DNA of 64,000 nucleotides from Spirodela intermedia. Lineage: Eukaryota > Streptophyta > Magnoliopsida > Alismatales > Araceae. This document shows, piece by piece, positions 55,201-64,000 of this stretch. The translations under genes and the position numbers were made by a program. Each line of letters begins with the position of its first letter. Position 1 is the stretch's first letter. The notes under the pieces are model-generated. The model did not search any database. It saw only the letters and a list, made by a program, of their open reading frames with translations, and was not told where the DNA came from. Location of the stretch: contig LR746268.1 of NCBI GenBank assembly GCA_902729315.2, positions 126,501 to 190,500 on the forward strand, in the 5' to 3' direction.

Positions 55201-56132
55201 AGCTCCCTTGTCGGCACCAGTACCAATGCTGTCACCAAATTCCTCTGTTCAATAAATTACTTTCGAATTGAAGACATAAATCAGTTACTCTGAATCTTCC
55301 GAAAGTGTAGAAGCATACCGAAAGTACCATCGGCTCGTTGGATTCGAGGATTGCGCATCTGCAGAAGGTGCACTATCGGTGCAAGGTAAACGATCGTCTT
55401 GCCAGTTCCAGTGGCAGCGTTGACGAGGCTATTTACCAGAGTCAAAGAAAGACTTGCAGCACATTTTAAAAAAAAAGAGACGAATAGCATCCATATCACT
55501 AACTGAAATATATACAAAAGGATATTTACGAGACTCAGGGTGGTTGTGGAATGGCCAAATCAGTTGGAGGAGGGATAATCTTAAATCGGGATAGGCTACT
55601 GTAGATTACGATTACGATCACGGGAAAATTGAACGCAATATTCTCTGCGCGCTGGAGAACGAACATACATTCTGAAATACCCAGACAATTATACCGCTGA
55701 ACCAAGGAAGAGACATATACAGCCGTCCAGCATCAAAGCTACATAATAGGATACACATCCTTTCCCGATACGACGATGGGGATTGCCTGCGCCTGGATCA
55801 GTGTAGGGACCTCGAAACCCATCTTCTCTGAAGACAGGTCAACAAGCGCATTCATCAGCATTCGAAGAACCAATGTAGGCCTCCCAAGGAAGCCCCATCA
55901 CGGGACCACGCAGTGGAGGGGAGGAGTGGGAGCGGGGTGCAGGACCTTTTAGGTGCTGGCAGAGCGTGGGGTGGAGCCCCAAGTCTTCGAAGGAGCAGGA
56001 GGCGAAGACCCCGTCGCTGCTTCCCACCGCGCCAAGTCTCCCCACATCAGAAGCGCTCTTCCTCTCTCCATCGTCCTCCTCCACGGCCGCCTCCACCTTC
56101 CGCTTCCTCTTCCTCTTCTCCGCCTCCCCCAT
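52202..56132 (-). CDS. DEAD-box ATP-dependent RNA helicase, RH17/DBP7/DDX31-like (10 exons, 618 aa)
   Basis: Members of this nucleolar DEAD-box family act in assembly of the large ribosomal subunit. Minus-strand exons: 56132-55946, 55827-55755, 55428-55319, 55228-55085, 54124-54016, 53842-53487, 53401-53328, 53230-52926, 52829-52583, 52453-52202; the phases sum to 618 residues. Motifs in order: Q-motif region ([13 protein letters not shown]); motif I ATGTGKT at residues 92-98; [15 protein letters not shown]; motif II DEAD at 204-207; motif [45 protein letters not shown]; and motif [21 protein letters not shown]. The C-terminal extension ([18 protein letters not shown], then [16 protein letters not shown] and a Lys/Arg-rich end) separates RH17/DBP7 from other DEAD-box families. 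The ATG at 56132 opens [12 protein letters not shown], a likely nucleolar signal. Exon junctions 3/4 were fixed by restoring [12 protein letters not shown]. Confidence 0.94.
54125..55084. other. Long intron 4 of the RH17-like gene
   Basis: 960 bp without a recognisable gene, transposon or structured RNA. An open frame overlapping exon 4 continues into it but shows no homology. Confidence 0.5.
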
Positions 56133-56846
56133 GGCAACGAGGAACGGAAGCTCCAAATCTCTCTGGTTTAGGGTTCTTATTTCCCGCGAATCCGCTTGAT
56201 GAACCGAGGAGTACCATGAGCCAATACATTATGAGACAAAATATTATGATGCGTGATACAATAAGAGCCCCGCGGGGCTTACAGACTAAATTAAAGTACA
56301 TGATCGGTGTTGCGGTAAGGTTCGTATCCAAACCGAACTCGAAAGCGGGTTAAAGGTAACCGTTAACAAGATCCGGACCAATTGTGATCCGATTTAGTTG
56401 CGGGGAGGGAGGTCATTGCGGAAGGGTTGCTGGAGAGAGGAAAGAGAAAGAGTAGCCGTTCTTCTCTCCTTCCTCTCTCCGCCATGAGCTGCTGATCACT
56501 GCAATCTCACTCAGGTAATCCGATATTTCCCTGGTTTCTTCAGATTTTAGCCTGAAGCCGAACATCCATCCCTTCCTAGAACCTCTCAGGGGCAAACCCT
56601 CGAGTTTCCCCCGCATTATGTGTTTTTTTTTCCCCTTCGGGCAAGATCGGGTGAGGGATCTCGTTGATCGTCCCTGAAATTTTAAGATTTTTGCGGTCGG
56701 TGAAATGTCTGATATGTGATCGTGAAACCCTTTTGTTGTGAATCATGTGGGTTCGGCAGGTCGGGGGGCGGATTGTTCCTCGCATCGTTGGAAGGGATTT
56801 CGCATAATCAGCCGTCCTTCCTTGTGGTGGATTTTGGATTCTCAGG
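56133..56846. promoter_or_regulatory. Bidirectional promoter region between RH17-like and the one-TM protein gene
   Basis: GGTTTAGGGTTC at about 56165-56176 is a telo-box reading AACCCTAAA towards RH17, 33 bp from its ATG and so probably in its leader or core promoter. The side facing 56847 has CT/GA-rich patches near 56430-56480. No TATA box is clear on either side. Confidence 0.5.
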
Positions 56847-58841
56847 ATGGGGACGGTGGAGCAGGCAGTGGAGATCGATTTTCTGGAGAGGCAGCCGCTG
56901 GCGGCCTCGTCGGGCGGCGGTGAATGCGACGAGGAGGAGACAGTCCTCTGCAGCGCGTCCTTCGAGGACATGGAGGACAGCTTCCTCAGATACCAGACAG
57001 CCCTCTGGGTTCTTTACTCCCTGCTCCTGATCTTGGCCTGGGGGATCGGGCTTCTGATGCTGCTCTATGCCCCCATCCGCCGCTACGTTATGCGGCGGGA
57101 ATTCAGGTCCAGAAAGCTGTACCTCACTCCTAATGCCATCGTCTACAAGGTACGGATATTTCCATGGGCCTTTCTCATGCTTTATCATCTTCCGATGAAT
57201 TCCCAGCACATCTTGGCGAAGAATATTATCACCAACTAGCGTAATTCGGCTTCTCTGCTCAGCTCGGGAAGGTGTCTTAGGGATAGTTCCACAAGGTGGT
57301 AGAGGCCTTGTTTGGATATGATATGCAGTCTCCCTGGAGAAATTCTCCATGGTCTGCTCTTGCCGGCCCCTCTTGGTCTCTGAGGAGGTCTTCTGATGCT
57401 GCCGTTCTTGCATAGAATGGCCGTGAAGCGGTCGATCCCACCACAGAGCTTGACGGCGGATCTGATTCTACCGTTCTTGCTGGGACAGTAGACGTTTCTT
57501 GGTCCATATAATAATTCGATGAATTACGGCTGCTCATTGCCTCTTCTCCTGTGGATTCCAGGCTCTGCATCATGGAGAAGTAAGTAGTCTTCTCATTAAA
57601 GGCCCATGCTTGATTCTGCAGGTCACGAGGCCCGCGGCTTTTCCCTACTTTGGGGTGCTTAAGAAGGAGAAGTACGTGGTGCTTCCTTCGGTTGCAGACA
57701 TCATGATTGAGCAAGGTTGAGGACGATCAGAACTGAAAGCTGAAAGGATCCACACCACCCTGATTAGGCGATGCTAACACTTGTCTGCCATTAGCAGGAT
57801 ATCTCCAGTCCTTCTTCGGCGTGTACTCAATGAGGATAGAGAATGCGGGGGTGCAGAGGCCTGCAAGTGACTATGTTAAGATCCAGGGGGTGGCCAATCC
57901 GAGAGCCTTTAGGAAGGTATCCCTTCCTTCAGCTGGCATCATTCTTTCTTATGTAATGTTTTGAATAAATGATCTACTTACTCAGAACCATCCTCTGGGT
58001 GTATTATTGGCCAGGCTGTTCTAAGCTACCTTGCTAAGATCAAAAGTGGGAGCTTCAGTCGTCAAGCTTCTATCCAAGAGGATCTGCCGAGTTTTCTGTC
58101 TGTTGGGGTACGATAATAATTCTACTAGATTTACGGCATTTAAAATCATTGAAGTCCATCTCTTCACCTCTCATGGTGGCTGCAGAAGATCCCAGACGTA
58201 CCCAAGTTAGAGATTTTTTTTTTTTTTTGTTGTTCAACCGAATTGTTGGCGTTTCTTCTTGCAGCGGTTTTTCAGGCTTTGTTGACCCTGTCTGAATTAA
58301 ACGTCGCCTAGTGATAACATGAGAGTCCTCTCCAGGAGGCTTCACATGACTTTCCGTTGTAGAATCTCCGCTTTGATCTCATCTTGTGTGTTTACAAAGC
58401 CACAAACCAGATGAGAAAGAGAAAAAAAAAAAAAAGAAAAAGAAAGAAAAACTGGGGGAAAGTATTTATGCCGAACCCATCTCTTACATGGTTATAAGTA
58501 TCATTAGTAGTAGCAAAACTGCGCTTGTGATTATGTTTTTATGCGTAGATAAATCCTAACTTTGAATAATTTGGCTTTTCCCTTCTAAGTATCAAAAGCA
58601 TTCTTGCTGTAAAAAATGCAGGTGTCACCCTCGAGATCTCACAGAATCACCCCGCTAACCCCATCAGGGGATCAGATAATGCAGAAGCTCGAGGAGGTTG
58701 GATCCTCTGTGAAGGTCCGAAATCCATGAGGCAGACTCTCCCCCCTCCCCTGTTCTTCTTATGCCTGATCTGTTCATCTCATACTTCGAAGTACTGCAGA
58801 GGGTTCAGAGCCTAATCGAGAAGCGACAGGGGCACCCCTGA
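56847..58841 (+). CDS. Plant-conserved one-TM protein of unknown function (6 exons, 247 aa)
   Basis: Exons: 56847-57149, 57622-57715, 57798-57916, 58015-58107, 58622-58714, 58800-58841. I recognise it as a conserved uncharacterised plant protein (possibly the family called DUF7642), without known function. After an acidic N-terminus (EECD-type residues, ASFEDMEDSFLRYQ) there is one membrane segment at residues 54-75 (WVLYSLLLILAWGIGLLMLL), then a basic patch (IRRYVMRREFRSRKLYLTP). A cytosolic domain (VLKKEKYVVLPSVADIMIEQ, QSFFGVYSMRIENAGV, IQGVANPRAFRKAVLSYL) follows; the strand-rich pattern resembles a PH-like bacterial-PH fold. The C-terminus EEVGSSVKRVQSLIEK needs exon 6: reading through the exon 5 donor would stop after only four more residues, so the spliced form is preferred. 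The RH17 gene is divergent to it. Confidence 0.82.
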
Positions 58842-60019
58842 CAGACAGCCGCCGCTTCGGACTGATGGCGAACTATGGCAAGAACCCGTGATTACGAGCA
58901 CTGAATAATGGCTTTCTAGCATGGGTTTTTAGTGATCTCCACTTTTTATGGTCTCAGGTCAACGCCGACGAGCGAGTGGAGCTGGGCGAGGCTGCGGTTT
59001 TCAAAATGCCACGTCTTATTATATTGTATGGCGGATGTATCTACTACCAATGTGTCCCCGCGAAGATGAGATCCTCTTCCTTCGCGGGCTCTGTGAACCT
59101 TGGGGAAAAGCTGTCAATATGCTTTCATCCGGCTTTTATTTCCCAAACCATCTTGTCGGTTGGAATGCTGTGGCCTCGCCTTACATGCACTGTGGGGTGA
59201 TTATCGTCCCGCCTACCACGTGGCGGCTCCTGTTTGGGCCTAATTGTACTTATGGGCTTGCTTGGCTTAAGGCCGAAGTTAGAGAGGGATGGAGTTGGTG
59301 GGGCCATGCACGCCTTGTTGGATTGCCACGTGGCTGGCCTATCTGTCTTCAAGGCTTATTTTTTGAGCCCAACTCCGCAAATCCGGGTCCAGGCCGGATT
59401 CTTTTTTAGCCAGGAGGGGATAAAAAATAATGTTCACGGAAATAAATATCCCCCCTCAAATACTGAAATACGTATTTTCAGTATTTAAATATTTAAATAC
59501 TGAAATACGTAAAAATACGCTATTTAATCTGAGGAATGAGTAGAATATTATGAAACAGCAAAATCTAGAAACATAGAATCTACATTTTTTTTTAATTTTT
59601 TTTTTTTATGACTACTGCATGCAGGTTGACATCCAGGATAAAAGTAAACTGAATTAATCCATACAAATAAATGAATCCTAAAAATAATACAATTATAATA
59701 CATAACTGTTTAACATTACGGCATAAAAATTTCCATCGGGGAACGAAACTGCAAAGTCAGGAGATCCTAAAAATCTTCCTTGACAGCGAGGGTTTCTCGA
59801 ACATCCGTCAAGGAAGTCACTGAGGGTCATCTTCGATTTCTCCGAGGTCTACGCTAAGAGATTTGTGCAAACGAAGCGAAAGAGGTTAGCTTTATGAACC
59901 AAGAAGACCAGATCATTAGTGAGCACTCCTCAGATCAGCGAAAGGGGGGAAAATTATCCAGGAACCGAACAGTAAATTGCTCTGAGAGGTTTTTCTCAGA
60001 CACTTGGAAGGTCTTCCAC
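58842..60019. other. Spacer downstream of the one-TM gene
   Basis: 58948-59409 has an open frame without recognisable homology and Trp/Gly-rich translation of no clear family. 59460-59520 holds overlapping AT palindromes (listed separately). 59585-59608 is T-rich, and 59880-60019 is the 3' flank of the minus-strand gene. Confidence 0.5.
59470..59510. repeat. 41-nt AT-rich palindrome with a perfect 24-bp core
   Basis: The perfect self-complementary core at 59479-59502 is CAGTATTTAAAT followed by its inverse. The flanks ACGTATTTT and AAATACGT extend the symmetry with one extra T. Confidence 0.85.
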
Positions 60020-60907
60020 TTACAATGGCCAGTCATTGTCTTGAAGCTGGAAGTGTTCTGGGAGGAAGTCATCCATGTATTCTTCTTGATACCGCAGCCA
60101 CGTGGGGGCGTCCTCCTCCACCTTTTCTTCTTCTACTCCACTAGCGATCCAATCGTCGTCCAAGCCTGGAGGGGTCTTCACCTTGTCTCCCTCCTTCGGG
60201 TGCAGGTCCCTCGACGTACTCTCTGTTGTGACCTTTGCAGAGGGCCGAGAATTCCCCGGTGAAGCGGAGTGGTGTGAACGAGCTGACCAGGAGGAAAGGT
60301 GGTGATGAAGGTTGCCACAGGGACCGCCCAAAGTGGTGTCGTTGGTGTTGAAGCTGCGGAAGTCGAGATTGAGACCCAGTGGTTTGACTGGGAAGGTGAA
60401 CTCCGTCAGCTGCGAAATGGGTTGGAATGGACCATCGAAATAGCTGAGGCTTGGTTTGGAGGAGGTGATAGAGGGGAGGGCTCTAGAGTTTTCTCTGGTT
60501 CTTATTTCTTCCCCTGTTTCAGGCTGAAGTAGCAGCTTCTGCTCGCGAGCTTGCTTCATCGCGGCTCTGTGGAACTTGAGAGCCGCGAGAATCTCTCTCC
60601 TGACACCAGCAACCTGAGACGTCCTGCAGGTGTACGATTTTCTTATTGCTTGGCACTTGTGTTGGAGCTGGGATTGGGCTAGTTGCCGACCCCTCCGACG
60701 CCGCTTTACCGTTTCTGAAAGTGCGCTATTCCTAGTAGCGTGATCTGGTCGCTCTTCATGAATAACGGGGGAGTGTGGGATTCGTACCAGGGTATGGTCG
60801 GAAGAAGCATCACCACAGAGGGGAGGACTCTCCGCCTCCATGGTTCCGCTCTCTTGCTTAGAAGTTGCTAGGATTGTCCTCTCTGAGTTGCCAACCCTTT
60901 TCTGCAT
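60020..60907 (-). CDS. Unrecognised single-exon protein (295 aa)
   Basis: One uninterrupted minus-strand frame. I chose the ATG at 60907 (MQKRVGNSERTI), not the upstream in-frame ATG at 60955, because a TATATAT element at 60972-60978 would place the transcript start near 60947, and the extra 16 residues are an Arg-Glu run encoded by a CT/GA microsatellite. The protein is hydrophilic, with no signal peptide or membrane segment. A basic region (ETVKRRRRGRQLAQSQ) precedes a likely helical block with KSYTCRTSQVAGVRREIL and AALKFHRAAMKQAREQKLL. The middle is Pro/Ser-rich, and the acidic C-terminus (WLRYQEEYMDDFLPEHFQLQ) looks like a short conserved motif. The codon use and length argue for a real gene, probably plant-specific; I propose no function. 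Confidence 0.7.
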   Translation of the reverse strand: MQKRVGNSERTILATSKQESGTMEAESPPLCGDASSDHTLVRIPHSPVIHEERPDHATRNSALSETVKRRRRGRQLAQSQLQHKCQAIRKSYTCRTSQVAGVRREILAALKFHRAAMKQAREQKLLLQPETGEEIRTRENSRALPSITSSKPSLSYFDGPFQPISQLTEFTFPVKPLGLNLDFRSFNTNDTTLGGPCGNLHHHLSSWSARSHHSASPGNSRPSAKVTTESTSRDLHPKEGDKVKTPPGLDDDWIASGVEEEKVEEDAPTWLRYQEEYMDDFLPEHFQLQDNDWPL

Positions 60908-60971
60908 CTCTCTCCCCCTCTTCGCTCTCTCTCTCTCTCGCTCTCTATCTCTCATTCGCTCACTCTATCCA

Positions 60972-60978
60972 CATATAT
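60972..60978 (-). promoter_or_regulatory. TATA-like element of the unrecognised minus-strand gene
   Basis: TATATAT on the minus strand lies 65 bp before the preferred ATG (60907) but only ~17 bp before the upstream ATG at 60955. It is followed by a CT/GA tract (60923-60952). Confidence 0.5.
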
Positions 60979-60979
60979 A

Positions 60980-61138
60980 CCCGCGGTGCCAATGGAGGTA
61001 AAAAGGATCGAGGGCTTTCCCTTGTCTCTGGATAGGAAATGGCTTGGCTGTTGGGAGCATTAAATTGCATGGCGTGGGCCTTCCTTGGACAACTCTTCGT
61101 CACCCTCTATTCGTTATCCAAGGCTGTTCGAGGTGGTG

Positions 61139-61203
<65 letters not shown>

Positions 61204-63385
61204 CTTTTGGGTGGGTTTCCGTTGCAGCTACATTTTGGATCCGCATGCCGCGCTCTAAGGATTGATGAGACGGGAGACAAGACGAGGGATACGTCTCGAT
61301 GGATCCCTTTAGACGGTCGACGGTTTCTTCACTTTGTCTGCCCATCCGCAAATCTTTATAAGGATTGACGTCAGGCAATCCGATCCAATCCAATCCGACC
61401 TGTTTGGATAAGGTCGGACGGTCAGATAACCCAGTACAGAGGATGACCCAAATCAGGTACAGAAAGAAAGAAACCAAAATCATATATTCTATGAAAACGA
61501 TTTTGAGAGGATACATTTAGCAAAAAATAATGATGAACATGGTCAGTGGCTTCCGGTTGCGATCCTGATCGTCCAATTGCACCCATCACTGTCTGACTCC
61601 GGCTTGGAGGACACGGTACTGGCCAATAGCATTCGGGGTTGACTCTCGCAATGACGAAGATAAAGCTGGGCGGGGTCTCAATCGGTTGAAAGCTGTCCAC
61701 TACAAGGGTCTCCAAACCCTCGGGGTTTTAGAGGGCGTCAATAGTTTTTTTAGGGCGCGAATTGTTCAGAAGGGTGTCAAATCATTTATCACTGTCAACA
61801 CGTAACACGTCACAACAACAAGAATGCAGCCATTTTACAGCGAGCATGATGCAAACAAAAGTGCGTCTCAGTGACGCCATCAAGACTCCGCATCAAGACT
61901 TTAGTAAAATCAACATTTATTCTTCAATGGGTCTGCTTGGAGCTTCACATCGTCCTCTCCGGGTGATTGATTTTGTCGACGACGCTTCTCTGTGAAGAAA
62001 GATTATTTTCAGGCGCCGAGATGTAGCTGACACGTTGTGAGGAAAGGTGAAACCATTAGCATCAGTGCCCAGCGTTGCTTGAGCTCCCGAGTAAGACATT
62101 TCCTCTTTTTCTTTTAAATAATGTACGGATTTTTATGAATAACGCATGATCCTTTCATCCACATCGAGGATGATATGTATGATTCCATCACAAATAAGTC
62201 CAGTCGGATCAGAGTATTTATGTTATGGAGTTGTTAGATATCATGGGGGTTGCAGTCAATTTAACCATGAAATTATTAAGACGTGTAAGAGCTCTTGTAC
62301 GGTCAAATGACCTTTAGCTTTTAAGGGCTTCTCTGTTCGTCTCCTTTCCTACATGTTCGTCCTGACCAGTATGGATGTTTACCCACGAAACTAGCTTGTC
62401 GAGGAAGTCCACTCTGATTTTCATTAGCTTGTAAGTTCTCCTTTGTTGTGATGTCCACAGAGGAAGCGTTCACCAGAGAGGGTGTCATCATACGTTGTCA
62501 TAGTGTCTCTCATGAACCCATGATTTTCTATAGATTAAATTTTATATTACTTCAAACTGTTAATTATTCTAACGGGTTAGTTTATTTTCTCCCTTTTTTA
62601 TTTTCTCTTTTCGCAGTCATAAACTTGTTGGACTTGATGAAGATGCTTTTAGATAATCTGGTAATGGATCAATTACACCAGGCCCAATACCTAGCCCATC
62701 ACAATGGGAGGTTAAGAGGGAAGAGAGAGAGAGACAAAAAAGGGGACCCCGAGAACTAGGCAATAATGTGCTGGGCGTTCGAATCTCGTTAGTGACTTCG
62801 GTTTTTCAAACTATTCGTAAGACTTTATCACACATTTCGACACTTGTTATGCTATTGTCATAATCAATGAATGTTGCACTACATTACTTCAATACAAAAG
62901 AACATCTTAAGGGCATGAATTTTTAGATTAATTATTAATCAGATAATTATATAGAGCATCATCAATGTATATGATTTGAATATTTATCAATTAAACTTAT
63001 CTCATGATGAAAATAATCATGATGTATATTAAGATTCAATCAATTCAAAAATGATTTGTAAATAAATTTTCTTTTGTATGTGTTAAAACATATTGCTTGT
63101 GTCAACATCGAGGACATCTACAAAATACTCTCTCTCTCTCCTTATCTTGTAACTATTTGTGACATTTCAAATTTTAAATATTTTTCTGTACAAATTCTTT
63201 TTCCTCATCTCCTCCTCTCCAATCAATCATATGAACTTTTAACAAAGAAAAAATCATGAAACGTGTTCTAAAATCCATTTGATGTTTTTCATTTAATCTG
63301 ATTATATTTGACTATAGTAAAACTGATATTTCTTAACAATTAGCTTTAATTATCATCTAAAATTGATGCATTAATAATTACTCAC
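60980..63385. other. Gene-poor spacer
   Basis: The long (GA)n tract at 61139-61200 is the purest microsatellite in the window. 61270-62100 is of mixed composition, and 62100-63385 is AT-rich. Open frames (for example 62448-62759) show no family signal. I see no LTR, TIR or transposase motif. Confidence 0.5.
61139..61200. repeat. (GA)n microsatellite, ~31 units
   Basis: A nearly uninterrupted GA dinucleotide array of about 62 bp. Confidence 0.97.
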
Positions 63386-63583
63386 TTCAAAACTAGAAAA
63401 TATAGTGGGTTGAAGGTTCTTGATGTCGAAGGCAAAGATGACCACATTGGCCAATGTCTGGCTAATCGTAGTCCCTCCTAGCAATTCTTTGATCTTCTTG
63501 TGGACTTTTTTACCATCATATTTAGGTCCAATAAAAGCCTTGGTGGATTTGATGGATCTCGTGAATGGGTCCATGCCAGTCAT
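63386..63583 (-). CDS. Patatin-like phospholipase exon or gene fragment
   Basis: The translation contains GPKYDGKKVHKKIKELLGG, TISQTLANVVIFAFDIKNLQ and PTIFSSFE, which match the second exon of plant patatin-like acyl hydrolases, where the usual form is TLTNVVIPTFDIK followed by LQPTIFSSYE. A good donor (GAA|GTGAGT) ends the exon at 63386. The frame is open, but the catalytic parts (DGGGIRG and GTSTGG, normally in exon 1) are not found up to 64000, and the next exon (with DARLSDICIGTSAAPT-like sequence) is not found downstream. It is either one exon of a gene extending past the window with long introns, or a truncated relic. The 5' boundary is uncertain; 63583 is only the first ATG in the frame. 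Confidence 0.6.
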
Positions 63584-64000
63584 AACAGAGCAAGAAGAAA
63601 AGCAACTCTCATCAAGCTCTCTTGCAAGATGTCTAATAGATAAACTCGACTGTTGAGTACAGGAACAAGAGCGAAAGCTGCATCAGTTTTTGTCCATAGT
63701 ATTTTCCATGAACGATCGGAGAGTTGTGGTTCTTATTGTAACAACCCATCAACATTGATATCTTCACATATAAAACCTGAGTTAACTTATACGACCTTAG
63801 TTGATATATTTATCAACGTTGAGGGGAGGGACTTTTGGAAAGTCGGTCGTTCATTTCACAGATGAAGACACGCCATATCGGAGAGAAATACATGGCGACC
63901 GGGATCTTGGACATTCGAAATAAAACCAATGAAATTATGATCTTTGAACGTTATATGAAAAAATGGCATGTCGTTATGAGTTTGATCAGAGATATATTTT
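63584..64000. other. Window end, no supported gene
   Basis: AT-rich sequence upstream of the patatin-like exon. No patatin first exon or other exon is recognised. Confidence 0.4.

Noticed and set aside
58948-59409. 153-codon open frame downstream of the one-TM gene
   Set aside because: The translation has no recognisable motif, and the region lies just past the stop of a gene whose last exon is already accounted for.
62760-62800. tRNA-like GTTCGAATC
   Set aside because: No flanking cloverleaf; isolated T-loop-like sequence is common in plant DNA.

Overview
This window is nuclear DNA from a flowering plant. Its genes carry many GT-AG introns and belong to plant-restricted families (group VII ERF with a Met-Cys N-degron, FLZ zinc finger, remorin, SAUR, UNE12/LRL-type bHLH). 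The GC-rich first and last exons and very frequent CT/GA microsatellites would fit a monocot or early-diverging angiosperm, but I cannot name the species. I see no bacterial, organellar or viral gene. Exon coordinates were built by hand from reading-frame continuity, splice-site consensus and remembered family sequences; exon phases add up for every multi-exon model.

Layout: 1-5364, alanine aminotransferase (+, 15 exons), tail-to-tail with a bHLH transcription factor (-, 5365-8154). 8155-9736, AT-rich divergent spacer. 9737-12382, RAD51 recombinase (+). 13222-15210, long remorin (+). 15211-17420, microsatellites and a three-copy AT-rich repeat, then a promoter with telo-box and site II motifs. 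17421-22183, mitochondrial translation initiation factor IF-2 (+). 22801-25015, eIF2B alpha subunit (+). 25905-26543, FLZ zinc-finger protein (+). 26544-30153, gene-poor AT-rich spacer. 30154-32105, group VII ERF (-). 34697-43531, Elongator subunit ELP2 (+). 43831-44294, decayed relic of a DBP5/LOS4-type DEAD-box helicase. 45219-47578, 40S ribosomal protein SA (+). 49632-50123, SAUR-like gene (+). 52202-56132, DEAD-box helicase RH17/DBP7-like (-), head-to-head with a one-TM protein of unknown function (+, 56847-58841). 60020-60907, unrecognised single-exon gene (-). 60956-64000, mostly empty, with one patatin-like exon fragment (-).

Five of the twelve recognised intact genes serve protein synthesis: mtIF2, eIF2B alpha, ELP2 (tRNA wobble-uridine modification), RPSA and RH17 (ribosome biogenesis). 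Four of them carry telo-box-like motifs near their 5' ends, the usual promoter signature of such plant genes. I treat the clustering as probably coincidental. I found no clearly new biological system. The most useful observations are the helicase relic, a G-quadruplex motif on a splice donor, two GC-AG introns, a possible dual-start alanine aminotransferase, the N-degron ERF, and GA/CT tracts just upstream of many start codons.
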